This document shows, piece by piece, positions 8,532 to 16,702 of a DNA stretch of 64,000 bases; position 1 is the first letter of the stretch, and every line of letters starts with the position of its first letter. Source of the DNA: UBA11606 sp965243715 (GTDB taxonomy: Bacteria; Actinomycetota; Acidimicrobiia; Acidimicrobiales; Aldehydirespiratoraceae); assembly GCA_965243715.1 (NCBI GenBank), contig CBDEVU010000007.1, positions 124,001 to 188,000 of the forward strand. The letters run 5' to 3'. A program made the translations under genes and the position numbers. The notes under the pieces were generated by a model. That model did not search any database. It worked only from the letters and a program-made list of their open reading frames with translations, and was not told where the DNA came from.

Positions 8532-8537
8532 ATCCTA
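8532..8537 (-). promoter_or_regulatory. Possible -10 element for leaderless nth transcript
   Basis: TAGGAT on the minus strand, 6 bases before the nth ATG. It lies 2 bases from the opposite-facing -10 candidate of mshD, so the two promoters would compete for polymerase. Confidence 0.5.
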
Positions 8538-8539
8538 GC

Positions 8540-8545
8540 TATCCT
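8540..8545 (+). promoter_or_regulatory. Possible -10 element for leaderless mshD transcript
   Basis: TATCCT lies 6 bases before the mshD GTG at 8552. No ribosome-binding site is visible, which fits a leaderless start and supports choosing GTG 8552 over upstream in-frame codons. Confidence 0.5.
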
Positions 8546-8551
8546 GCACGG

Positions 8552-9241
8552 GTGGAGTTGACCGTCGAGGGCCCTAAGTCGGGCCAGTTTCGTTGGACTG
8601 TCGTGGTCGACGGGCCGCGCCGTGAAGTCGATCTGCGGCACCGACTCGAAGTCATCCTCGACGAGTGTGACGGCGGCGACATGCAGTTGTGGGTTCGTTC
8701 GGTTGACCCTGACGCGGACCGCGCCGTTAGCAGTATGGGTTTTGAGCGCTACCGCGACCTCTGGCAACTTCGCTGTCCCCTGCCGAATGAACCGGCCGAA
8801 TTGGTAACCCGTCCCTTTGTCAATGCCGATATCGACGACTTCCTCATGGTAAACGGGCGAGCATTTGCCTGGCACCCAGAACAGGGCGCCCTCGACCGGC
8901 AAGCGCTAGACGAGTTAATGGCCCAAGCCTGGTTCAATCCTGAGGGCTTGCGACTGCATTTCGTAAACGAGCAGTTGGCGGGATTTTGTTGGACCAAGAT
9001 TCACGCGGCTACCGAACCGCCTCTCGGCGAGATCTATGTCATAGCGGTAGACCCCGCTCACCACGGTCGCGGCCTAGGTAAACCAATGACGCGGGCCGGA
9101 CTCGACTGGCTGAGCGCACAAGGCCTACGTCACGCCATGCTTTATGTCGAATCCGATAATGATCCCGCCAACGCTACGTATGCCGCCATCGGGTTCACCC
9201 GCCATCACACCGACCGGGCCTATGAACTGAGGTTGTCATGA
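8552..9241 (+). CDS. mshD: Mycothiol synthase (GNAT acetyltransferase)
   Basis: Acetyl-CoA-dependent enzyme that completes mycothiol, the actinobacterial low-molecular-weight thiol. The C-terminal GNAT domain is clear: FAWHPEQGALD, GFCWTKIHA, GEIYVIAVDPAHHGRGLGK (acetyl-CoA loop), and LYVESDN followed by an AIGF segment. This arrangement matches MshD closely. At 229 residues it is shorter than the roughly 300 usual for MshD, the N-terminal degenerate GNAT half being reduced. It overlaps rlmN by ATGA. Mycothiol is found essentially only in actinobacteria, which helps place the organism. Confidence 0.88.
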   Translation: MELTVEGPKSGQFRWTVVVDGPRREVDLRHRLEVILDECDGGDMQLWVRSVDPDADRAVSSMGFERYRDLWQLRCPLPNEPAELVTRPFVNADIDDFLMVNGRAFAWHPEQGALDRQALDELMAQAWFNPEGLRLHFVNEQLAGFCWTKIHAATEPPLGEIYVIAVDPAHHGRGLGKPMTRAGLDWLSAQGLRHAMLYVESDNDPANATYAAIGFTRHHTDRAYELRLS

Positions 9242-10317
9242 GCTTTTTTGATGTCCGGGGACGTTCTCACCGAGATGCGCCGGTGCTGCGCTTTGACCCC
9301 ACGCGCGCCGAACTTGCTGACTGGCTAAGTGAGGAACCACGCTACCGCCTTGACCAGTTGTGGGACGGGCTTCATCAGCGCGGCGACGATCTCGACGATC
9401 TCACCAACCTGCCGCAAGCCCTCAGAAGCCGCCTAGCCCGTGACCTTCCCGCGGGCCTTCAGCCCGAACAAGAATCGGTGAGCGACGACGGCGAGACCGT
9501 CAAATGGCTATGGAAACTCTATGACGGGCACACCATCGAAACCGTTCTCATGCATTACCGGGATCGCACAACCGTGTGCGTCTCCTCGCAGGCAGGATGC
9601 GCGATGGCGTGTGGATTTTGTGCGACCGGCCAGAGCGGCTTTGACCGCCACCTCTCCGTCGGTGAGATCGTCGAACAAGTCGTGCGCGCCCGGCGGGCGT
9701 CGGCCCCCCGCCGAGTGTCAAACATCGTGTTTATGGGTATGGGCGAACCGTTCGCCAACTACGACCGCACGTGGCAAGCGGTGGAACGCATCAACCACGA
9801 CCTCGGGATCGGCGCTCGCCACATCACCATCTCCACGGTAGGCGTGGTTAGCGGCATCGAGCGCCTCGCCGGGGAGGACCTTCCGGTCAACCTCGCCGTG
9901 TCCCTCCACGCAGCCAACGACGAGCTACGCACCGAACTCGTGCCGCTCAACGCTCGGTACCCGCTAGCGGCTCTGGCCGATGCCTGCGAGCGTTACCTCG
10001 CGGCCCAGAACCGCCGGCTTTCGCTGGAGTGGGCCATGATCGACGGCATCAACGACCGTGGCAGCGATAGCGCTGAGCTAGCGGCCTACGCCACGCGCCT
10101 GCGGGCTCACGTCAACCTTATCCCGCTCAATCCCACGCCGGGCTACCTCACGAGAGGAACACCGTTGCCTCGGGTGTATGAGTTTCGCGACGATCTACTG
10201 GCTCGGGGCGTCAACGCTACCGTCCGCCGCACCCGCGGTACCGAAATAGACGCGGCGTGTGGCCAACTACGAGCGAATCGCCAAGCTGTCGATCCCCCTC
10301 GCCGCCGTCAAAACTGA
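9238..10317 (+). CDS. rlmN: Dual-specificity 23S rRNA/tRNA (adenine-C2) methyltransferase
   Basis: Radical-SAM enzyme methylating A2503 of 23S rRNA and A37 of some tRNAs. The SAM/iron-sulfur motif CAMACGFCATG (CxxxCxxC) is present, as are GMGEPFANYD, HITISTVGVV and AVSLHAANDELR. The methyl-accepting Cys lies near the C-terminus in TEIDAACGQLR. It is 359 residues. The ATG overlaps the mshD stop, suggesting coupled translation. Confidence 0.96.
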   Translation: MSFFDVRGRSHRDAPVLRFDPTRAELADWLSEEPRYRLDQLWDGLHQRGDDLDDLTNLPQALRSRLARDLPAGLQPEQESVSDDGETVKWLWKLYDGHTIETVLMHYRDRTTVCVSSQAGCAMACGFCATGQSGFDRHLSVGEIVEQVVRARRASAPRRVSNIVFMGMGEPFANYDRTWQAVERINHDLGIGARHITISTVGVVSGIERLAGEDLPVNLAVSLHAANDELRTELVPLNARYPLAALADACERYLAAQNRRLSLEWAMIDGINDRGSDSAELAAYATRLRAHVNLIPLNPTPGYLTRGTPLPRVYEFRDDLLARGVNATVRRTRGTEIDAACGQLRANRQAVDPPRRRQN

Positions 10318-10328
10318 ACACGAATCTG

Positions 10329-10334
10329 CATACT
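10329..10334 (+). promoter_or_regulatory. Possible -10 element before the membrane protein gene
   Basis: CATACT lies 6 bases before the ATG at 10341. It departs from TANNNT only at the first base. Weak evidence, listed because spacing matches the other leaderless candidates. Confidence 0.25.
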
Positions 10335-10340
10335 GGTACC

Positions 10341-10742
10341 ATGGCCCCGACGATTTGGTTTAATCCCCGTCAACCACAAACCCTCTACCTGTCGCAGCTG
10401 CTGATGTACATGCGGGGTGGTATAGCGATTCTGTTCGGCGCCTTGCTGAGCGTGGGCCGTCTTAGCCTCTTGGGTTCGACGATTATCGGGACGATTTGGC
10501 TGCTCCTGCTCACCGTTGGCATGGTGGTGGGGGCCGTCGGAATCGCCAATGAGAAGCGCTGGGGGTACCGACTCGGTGTCATCGCCGCGTTCACTCCCTT
10601 CCTGGTTCGCCTAATTGTCTTGGCTGATTCCGGCCCCTTCGACGCGTTCTACGATCCCATCAACTTGATGTTCGACATTGCGTTGGTGGCGTTACTCCTT
10701 CACCCAACGAGCGTCGAGTACCAGAAGGTTTGGTTTCGATGA
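10341..10742 (+). CDS. Membrane protein of unknown function
   Basis: 133 residues with about four hydrophobic segments: around residues 18-40 (MRGGIAILFGALLSVG), 44-66, 75-95 and 105-125. It lacks a signal peptide and any recognised domain. The ATG at 10341 is chosen because it follows the rlmN stop and gives a protein starting just before the first membrane helix. Its stop overlaps menG by ATGA, so the two are probably co-translated. A link to the membrane-bound menaquinone pathway is only a guess from position. Confidence 0.75.
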   Translation: MAPTIWFNPRQPQTLYLSQLLMYMRGGIAILFGALLSVGRLSLLGSTIIGTIWLLLLTVGMVVGAVGIANEKRWGYRLGVIAAFTPFLVRLIVLADSGPFDAFYDPINLMFDIALVALLLHPTSVEYQKVWFR

Positions 10743-11464
10743 CCGAGAGTTCATCGCCGATCCTCGACGATGGGGTAACGCTCGATCCGAACCAACTCCC
10801 TACCGGTGACGCCAAACGACACCAGATTCGTTCCCTTTTCGACGCCATCGCCCCCCGCTACGACCTAGTAAACCGCATCATGAGTTTCGGGCTCGACGTG
10901 CGGTGGCGAAAGGCGTCCATCAAGCAACTCAACGCCCCCGCGGGCTCGGTAATCATCGACCTGGCCTGCGGAACCGGTGACTTTTGCCGAGAGATCGCCA
11001 AGTGCTCGATGGTACCCATCGGACTCGATTTGTCGATGGGGATGCTCGCCGCGGCACGAACCGAAGCTCCCCTCGTCCACGCCGACATTTTGTGCCTGCC
11101 CCTGCCGGACTCATCGGTCGATGGTGCAACCTGTGGCTTTGCCTTACGCAACCTGGTTGACCTTCGGAGTTTCTTCACCGAAGTCGCCCGCGTCGTTCGG
11201 CCCGGTGGTCGCATAGCGTTTCTCGACGCGTCGGAGCCCGATAATCGGGTTCTGCGGTGGGGCCACCGCATCTACTTCAACAAGGTCGTTCCCGTGATCG
11301 GCGGTTTACTGAGCGAACGACGAGCGTACAGATACCTTCCGAAATCGCTTGCCTACATGCCCCCGTGGCCCGAACTCCAAAAAACCCTTGCCGCCTCGGG
11401 CTTCGTCTCTATCGAACGCCAGGTTTTCAGCGGTGCGCATCTAATCACCGCCACTCGGAGTTAA
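10739..11464 (+). CDS. menG: Demethylmenaquinone methyltransferase
   Basis: SAM-dependent methyltransferase (UbiE/MenG family), the last step of menaquinone synthesis. Motifs are FDAIAPRYDLVNRIMSFGLD, the SAM loop VIIDLACGTGDF, GLDLSMGMLAAAR, CGFALRNLVD and RAYRYLPKSLAYMP. It has 241 residues from the ATG that overlaps the upstream stop. Its TAA lies inside TTAA, shared with the stop of the convergent menA, the preceding step of the same pathway. Confidence 0.93.
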   Translation: MTESSSPILDDGVTLDPNQLPTGDAKRHQIRSLFDAIAPRYDLVNRIMSFGLDVRWRKASIKQLNAPAGSVIIDLACGTGDFCREIAKCSMVPIGLDLSMGMLAAARTEAPLVHADILCLPLPDSSVDGATCGFALRNLVDLRSFFTEVARVVRPGGRIAFLDASEPDNRVLRWGHRIYFNKVVPVIGGLLSERRAYRYLPKSLAYMPPWPELQKTLAASGFVSIERQVFSGAHLITATRS

Positions 11465-12363
11465 CCGGAAAGCGCTAACCCGGCGGCCATGGCCAACCCG
11501 CCAAACATTTGGGCGCGTCCGGTGAGGCCCAGAACGGGGATCAGTTGAGCGCCCGTCGCTCCCGCTCGCACCACGCGCCGCGCCTGTAGGACAAACGGAA
11601 CCGCCGCCACCGCCGCCACCGCCGCTCGACCCGTGACTAAAGTGATGGCAACCGCCGTGGCTAGGGCAACAAGGTGCAAGGCAACGTAGAGGTGACGGGT
11701 CGCCCGGTCACCCATACGCACGGCGAGAGTCAACTTGTTCGCCACCGTATCGCCGGGAATGTCGCGGAGATTGTTAATGACGAGCAAGGCGGTCGCCCAA
11801 AGGCCAACCGAGACGCCCGCGGCGAACGACAGTCCCGTCACCCGCTCGACTAGGACATAAGTCGTGCCAACGGTGGCCACGAGCCCAAAGAAGACGAACA
11901 CGAACACCTCACCTAAGCCGAGATAGCCGTACGGCTTCGGCCCGCCGGTGTAAGTCCACCCGGCGAGGATTGACGCCGCCCCGACGACGAAGAGTTCGGG
12001 TCCGACAACAAGCGCGAGGACCGAGCCGACCACTCCCGCCCCGACAAACGACAGCCCCGCCGCCCGTCTCACCGCCAGTGGTGAAGCCCCGCCTGAACCA
12101 ACTAGGCGCAAGGGTCCGACGCGGTCGGCATTATCGGTACCGCGGATCCCATCGGAGTAGTCATTAGCGAAGTTGACGCCTAGCTGCAGGCAAGCGGCGA
12201 CCAGTAAAGCGGCCACGGCTCGCCACCACGGCGTATCGGCGCCCTCCCCGACCGCGGCCGCGGCCCCCACCGCGACAGGAACGATCGCCGCTGGGAGCGT
12301 GCGGAGTCGGGCCCCCGCTAGCCAGAGTCCAACCCCGGAAGGTGGCGAACCTGAGGGTGTCAT
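11461..12363 (-). CDS. menA: 1,4-dihydroxy-2-naphthoate prenyltransferase
   Basis: Integral-membrane UbiA-family enzyme that joins the prenyl chain to DHNA in menaquinone synthesis. The two Asp-rich metal/diphosphate motifs are visible: NFANDYSDGIRGTD and NNLRDIPGDTVANKLTLAVR. About eight or nine hydrophobic segments fill the 300 residues. The ATG at 12363 overlaps the purN stop as ATGA, so it is read as the last gene of the purine operon and is opposite to menG. Confidence 0.93.
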   Translation of the reverse strand: MTPSGSPPSGVGLWLAGARLRTLPAAIVPVAVGAAAAVGEGADTPWWRAVAALLVAACLQLGVNFANDYSDGIRGTDNADRVGPLRLVGSGGASPLAVRRAAGLSFVGAGVVGSVLALVVGPELFVVGAASILAGWTYTGGPKPYGYLGLGEVFVFVFFGLVATVGTTYVLVERVTGLSFAAGVSVGLWATALLVINNLRDIPGDTVANKLTLAVRMGDRATRHLYVALHLVALATAVAITLVTGRAAVAAVAAVPFVLQARRVVRAGATGAQLIPVLGLTGRAQMFGGLAMAAGLALSG

Positions 12364-12965
12364 CGGCCTTGGAGATATGCCGAGATGGTTGTCACCAACA
12401 ATTCGTGTTCGACTTGTTGGATACGCTCCTTGAGCGAATCGCGGGTGTCGTCCGCCCTGATTGGCACCGACTGTGAGGCCAGCACGGGACCGTCGTCCAC
12501 CCCTTCGTCTGCGACCAGGTGGACCATGACGCCGGTTTCTGAGATGCGACCGACCCCAAAGGCCGCCCACGCCTCGTCGATGGCGTTCGGGCCAGGGAAA
12601 GTCCCTGGGAGGGCGGGATGAAGGTTCACCACTCGCAGCGGAAAGTGGGCGAGAAAGGCTGAACTCAGAACGTGCATCCAGCCGGCTAAGACGACGAGAT
12701 CTGGGGCGAAGCCCAGTATCTCTTCGGCCAGGCCGCGGTCGTAATCTAGCCGTTCGGCGCGGGAGCGATTGGCGGCTTCAATCGGCGGCCAGGGTCGAAA
12801 AATGGCGGGCACCCCGTGGGCTTGTGCCCGGTTAAAGGCCGGCGCGTCACGACGGTTAACCACTACCAACACCACGGAGGCGTCGAGAGCGTCGTGCGCC
12901 GCGTTGAGGAGGGCCTGCAGGTTGCTTCCGGCCCCCGACGCCATAACGACGAGGCGCCCTGTCAC
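12360..12965 (-). CDS. purN: Phosphoribosylglycinamide formyltransferase
   Basis: Transfers a formyl group from 10-formyl-THF to GAR in purine synthesis. MASGAGSNLQALL binds the phosphate. The catalytic Asn and His are in NLHPALPGTFPGPNAI, and the catalytic Asp is in HLVADEGVDDGPVL. GTG at 12965 is chosen because it makes a GTGA overlap with purM; a TTG two codons upstream is the alternative. 201 residues. Confidence 0.95.
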   Translation of the reverse strand: MTGRLVVMASGAGSNLQALLNAAHDALDASVVLVVVNRRDAPAFNRAQAHGVPAIFRPWPPIEAANRSRAERLDYDRGLAEEILGFAPDLVVLAGWMHVLSSAFLAHFPLRVVNLHPALPGTFPGPNAIDEAWAAFGVGRISETGVMVHLVADEGVDDGPVLASQSVPIRADDTRDSLKERIQQVEHELLVTTISAYLQGR

Positions 12966-13960
12966 CGCCAATCCCCGACCAAGGTCACCCTAGACTCGAC
13001 GTTACTTTCCACGAGCTGCCCGATAAGCAAATGGCCCGCCGCGGCGGCGGCCGCGGTATCCGCGGCGTCGATAGCGACAATCAATCCGATGCCCATGTTC
13101 CAGGTGCGAAACGCTTCATCGTCGGCAAGTGAGGCCCAGTCGACCAACGAGCAAAATCCGCTCGGCACCGGCCAGGATCCGAGGTCGATCTCAGCGCCTA
13201 TCCCCGGCGGAAGAACCCGCGGAATATTCTCAAAAAAGCCCCCGCCGGTAATATGCGCCAGCGCCTTGGGTTCGAGGCCGCTGGCCCGAAGATCATCGAC
13301 ATTGCTTAGGTACGATTTGTGAGGGGTGAGTAGCCACTCCAGCAGTTCGTCGTTCACCTCGTGGCGCTCGAGTAGCAGGCGGATCAGTGAATAACCATTG
13401 GTGTGGGGACTAACGCTGGGCAATCCGATGAGGACATCGCCCGCCGCGAGGTCGGTGGTGCGCGGCCAGAGATCGTCTCGGTGTACGGCCCCGACGATGG
13501 TGCCCGCGATATCGACCGAACCGGGGGTGTAAACCCCGGGCATTTCCGCCGTCTCGCCGCCGAGGAGAGCGCAACCGACCGCCCGGCAGGCCTCAGCCAT
13601 GCCAGTAACGATCTCGGCGATGATCTCGGGGACTAAGTGGGCGGTCGCAATGTAGTCGAGGAAGAAAAGCGGGCGGGCTCCCTGAACCAGGATGTCGTTG
13701 ACGCAGTGATTGACTAGATCTTGGCCGACCCCGCGCCATCTCCCATGGCGAGCAGCCAACTCCACCTTGGTCCCCACGCCGTCGGTGGAGGCAACAAGCA
13801 CTGAACCGGCCCGGAGCCCGTCGGTCGAAAAAAGCCCGCCGAAGGCACCCAACTCCGAAAGCACCGCCGAGGTGCGGGTCGAGGCCACCGCCTCCCCCAT
13901 CAACTTCACCGCTCGGTTCCCAGCGTCGATATCGACCCCCGCTTCGAGGTAACTAGTCAT
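12962..13960 (-). CDS. purM: Phosphoribosylformylglycinamidine cyclo-ligase (AIR synthetase)
   Basis: ATP-dependent ring closure of FGAM to AIR. Family signatures are ASTDGVGTKVELA, CVNDILVQGARPLFFLDYIA, LLGGETAEMPGVY, SVSPHTNGYSLIR and AHITGGGFFENIPRVLP. Its 332 residues are typical. ATG overlaps purD (ATGA) and the stop overlaps purN (GTGA), so three genes are coupled in series. Confidence 0.97.
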   Translation of the reverse strand: MTSYLEAGVDIDAGNRAVKLMGEAVASTRTSAVLSELGAFGGLFSTDGLRAGSVLVASTDGVGTKVELAARHGRWRGVGQDLVNHCVNDILVQGARPLFFLDYIATAHLVPEIIAEIVTGMAEACRAVGCALLGGETAEMPGVYTPGSVDIAGTIVGAVHRDDLWPRTTDLAAGDVLIGLPSVSPHTNGYSLIRLLLERHEVNDELLEWLLTPHKSYLSNVDDLRASGLEPKALAHITGGGFFENIPRVLPPGIGAEIDLGSWPVPSGFCSLVDWASLADDEAFRTWNMGIGLIVAIDAADTAAAAAAGHLLIGQLVESNVESRVTLVGDWR

Positions 13961-15273
13961 TGCCGAATCGCCGCGGTGGCTCGAGCAATGTCGCCGCGGT
14001 GCTGCGCCCCGGCAAAGGAAATGTGCGATACCCCGGTGTGCGCGGCCTCGGCGGCCTCGGCCAGGTTTGGTCGCACCGCGGTGACCGCAAGAACCCGCCC
14101 GCCGGTTGCGAGCACCCCACCGTCCTCCCTAGTCGTTCCGGCGTGGAAAACGATGCAGTCGCTGGCTGTGGCGTCGGGGAGGCCACTGATAGGGCAAGGC
14201 GTCATGGCTGATCCGGGGTAACCCGAGGATGCCATCACGATCGTGACCGCCGCCTGACCCGACCACAAAATGTCGATGCTCGCCAAGTTCCCGTGAACGC
14301 AGGCTTCGCATGCTGCGAGCAAGTCTGATTCCAGTAAGGGGATGACCACCTGGGTCTCCGGATCGCCGAATCGGCAGTTGTATTCGATGACCTTAGGGCC
14401 TGCCGGAGTGAGAATCATGCCCGCGAATAGTACCCCTTGATAGGGCCGTCCCTCGGCTGCGAGGGCGGCCAGAGTCGGGGCGATGACCGTGGCACTGATC
14501 TCGTCGATCAGCGAGGCATCGGCCACCGGCGACGGATGAAAAGCCCCCATGCCGCCGGTGTTGGGGCCGGTATCGCCCACCAATAGGCGCTTGTGGTCCT
14601 GGGCCGGGGGCATAACGACAAAGTCCTGGCCGTCACAGAAGGCCAGAATAGACACCTCAGTCCCGAAGAGTCGTTCCTCGAGCAACACTTCGGCCCCCGC
14701 GGCACCGAAGCGTCCGTGGAGGAGGATATCGATGATGGCCGTCTCTGCTTGGGCTATGGTTTCGGCGACGATGACCCCTTTGCCCGCCGCCAGACCACTC
14801 GCTTTTACGACCGGTGGAGCGTCGAGTGTTCGGAGATAGTCCAACGCTTCTGGCGCACTAGTGAACGACGCGGCTTCAGCAGTGGGAATGTCGTTACGGA
14901 CGAGGAAGTCCTTGCTATGCGTTTTGGAACCTTCGAGTTGGGCCGCCGCCGCCGATGGCCCAAATGCGGCAACGCCAGCTTCGACGAGCCGGTCGACCAG
15001 ACCAGCAACGAGCGGCCCCTCGGGTCCGACGACCACCAAGCGCACCGCTTCGCTAGTAGCTAACTTCACTAGCGAGTCGAGGTCCGACACGGCAACCGCC
15101 ACGTTGCGACATCGAGGCTCGAGTGCGGTACCCGCGTTGCCGGGAGCGACCAGCACCTCGCGCACCAGTGGCGAGCGGGCTAGGCCCCACGCCAAAGCGT
15201 GCTCGCGACCGCCCCCACCGACCACCAAAACAGTATCTCCTAAAACAGTGTCGCCTAAAACAGTGTCGCCCAT
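13957..15273 (-). CDS. purD: Phosphoribosylamine-glycine ligase
   Basis: ATP-grasp enzyme making GAR. Motifs are VVGGGGREHALAWGL, VVVGPEGPLVAGLVD, the ATP-grasp VVKASGLAAGKGV, and LFAGMILTPAGPKVIEYNCR followed by FGDPETQV. The N-terminus is odd: GDTVL occurs three times in a row before the first beta-strand, caused by a 15-bp tandem repeat at 15227-15271. This adds about ten residues to the usual start. It starts 2 bases after the purF stop and overlaps purM by ATGA. 438 residues. Confidence 0.95.
   Translation of the reverse strand: MGDTVLGDTVLGDTVLVVGGGGREHALAWGLARSPLVREVLVAPGNAGTALEPRCRNVAVAVSDLDSLVKLATSEAVRLVVVGPEGPLVAGLVDRLVEAGVAAFGPSAAAAQLEGSKTHSKDFLVRNDIPTAEAASFTSAPEALDYLRTLDAPPVVKASGLAAGKGVIVAETIAQAETAIIDILLHGRFGAAGAEVLLEERLFGTEVSILAFCDGQDFVVMPPAQDHKRLLVGDTGPNTGGMGAFHPSPVADASLIDEISATVIAPTLAALAAEGRPYQGVLFAGMILTPAGPKVIEYNCRFGDPETQVVIPLLESDLLAACEACVHGNLASIDILWSGQAAVTIVMASSGYPGSAMTPCPISGLPDATASDCIVFHAGTTREDGGVLATGGRVLAVTAVRPNLAEAAEAAHTGVSHISFAGAQHRGDIARATAAIRQ
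15227..15271 (-). repeat. 15-bp tandem repeat, three copies, at the 5' end of purD
   Basis: Three units at 15227-15241, 15242-15256 and 15257-15271. On the plus strand the unit is aaaacagtgtcgcct; the outer copies differ by 1 and 2 bases. Each encodes the five residues GDTVL (or LGDTV in register), so copy number can change without shifting frame. It looks like slippage or recent duplication at the start of the gene. Confidence 0.85.
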
Positions 15274-15275
15274 AA

Positions 15276-16700
15276 TTAGTCACCCCAAACGTTGGCGAAC
15301 TGTTCCTTCGGCCTCAGTTGAAGTTGCACGAACCGCTCTGATTCGAACGGATATGCCCCAGTGAAGCAAGCGTTGCAGTAGCCCTCTTCTGCCTCAAGGG
15401 CTCGCATCAGGGCGTCGATGGAGAGGAAGGCCAGCGAGTCGGCGCCAATGTCTTTACAGATCTCGCTGACGGTGCGGTGACCGGCGATCAGCTCGTCACG
15501 AGAGGCCATATCAACCCCCATGTAACAAGGATCGGTGATGGCGGGGCAGGCCACTCGGACATGAACTTCGCTCGCACCCGCGTCACGGAGCAACTCAACT
15601 AGCGGACCCGCGGTGGTGCCGCGGACGATGGAGTCGTCGACCATCACCACCCGCTTCCCACGCAAGTTGTCGCCGAGGGGGTTGAACTTCATTCGTACGC
15701 CGGCCTCACGAAGCCGCTGAGTGGGTTCGATAAACGTGCGTCCGACATAGCGATTCTTGATCAACCCTTCGGTGTAGGGAATCCCAGATTCCTGGGCGAA
15801 ACCAACAGCGTGTGGGGTTCCCGAGTCGGGCACCGGCACCACGAGATCGGCGTCCGCGGGGGCTTCACGAGCAAGTTCTCGACCGAGGCGCTGCCGGGTC
15901 GAATGCACCAAGCTTCCGCTATGCACGGAATCGGGGCGCGAGAAGTAGATTACCTCAAAGGTGCAGAACGCCTTCTTCTTGGGATCCGCACCCTGTTCGA
16001 TGGCCAGACCATCACTATTGATGCGAACAATTTCGCCTGGTTTCACCTCGTGTACGAACTCGGCCCCAATCGCGGAAAAGGCACAACTCTCTGACGCCAG
16101 CACATATCCACCCTCGAATTTCCCCACCACCAAGGGCCGAAAACCCCAGGGATCGCGCACGCCGTAGATTGCGTCACGGGTGAGGATCGTGAGGGCGAAG
16201 GCACCTTCGGCCTGAGTCATCAGGGACTTGATACGACTCATCCAATCGCCGCGGCCTGTGGTGAGGATATGGACCATGACCTCCGTATCCGATGAAGTCT
16301 GCAAGCCCACGCCGCGTTCTAGGAGTTGGCGCCGCAGGGTATGGGCGTTGATCAGATTGCCGTTATGGGCCACCCCGAGGGGACCGTCGAGCGTCTCGAT
16401 CACCTGCGGTTGAGCGTTGCGGAGGCCCGAACCGCCCGTAGTGCTGTAGCGGGTATGGCCGATGGCGAAGTCGCCCTTTAGTGTCTGCAGGTTGGCCTCG
16501 TTGAACACCACTGAGACTAGGCCCTGGCCTTTGTGGATATGGGCAATGCCTTCTTCGCAGGTGGCAATACCCGCCGCCTCCTGGCCGCGATGCTGCAGCG
16601 TGTATAGGGCAAAGAAGGCCAGACGAGAGGCGTCCAAACCGGGGGCATAGATCCCGATGACGCCGCACTCCTCTCGGGGATGATCAGTCGCTGGAATCAC
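15276..16700 (-). CDS. purF: Amidophosphoribosyltransferase
   Basis: First enzyme of purine synthesis. It is the Bacillus-type form: residues 1-11 resemble a cleaved propeptide before Cys12 in REECGVIGIYAP, the glutaminase nucleophile. Iron-sulfur cysteines are seen in FCTFEVIYFSRPDS, TDPCYMGVDM and YCNACFTGAYPF. The PRPP loop is VVMVDDSIVRGTT. It starts with GTG 2 bases after the purK stop. 474 residues. Confidence 0.96.
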   Translation of the reverse strand: MIPATDHPREECGVIGIYAPGLDASRLAFFALYTLQHRGQEAAGIATCEEGIAHIHKGQGLVSVVFNEANLQTLKGDFAIGHTRYSTTGGSGLRNAQPQVIETLDGPLGVAHNGNLINAHTLRRQLLERGVGLQTSSDTEVMVHILTTGRGDWMSRIKSLMTQAEGAFALTILTRDAIYGVRDPWGFRPLVVGKFEGGYVLASESCAFSAIGAEFVHEVKPGEIVRINSDGLAIEQGADPKKKAFCTFEVIYFSRPDSVHSGSLVHSTRQRLGRELAREAPADADLVVPVPDSGTPHAVGFAQESGIPYTEGLIKNRYVGRTFIEPTQRLREAGVRMKFNPLGDNLRGKRVVMVDDSIVRGTTAGPLVELLRDAGASEVHVRVACPAITDPCYMGVDMASRDELIAGHRTVSEICKDIGADSLAFLSIDALMRALEAEEGYCNACFTGAYPFESERFVQLQLRPKEQFANVWGD

Positions 16701-16702
16701 CG

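Noticed and set aside
15227..15271. Possible CRISPR or regulatory repeat array
   Set aside because: The units are adjacent without spacers, only 15 bp, and lie within the purD coding frame.
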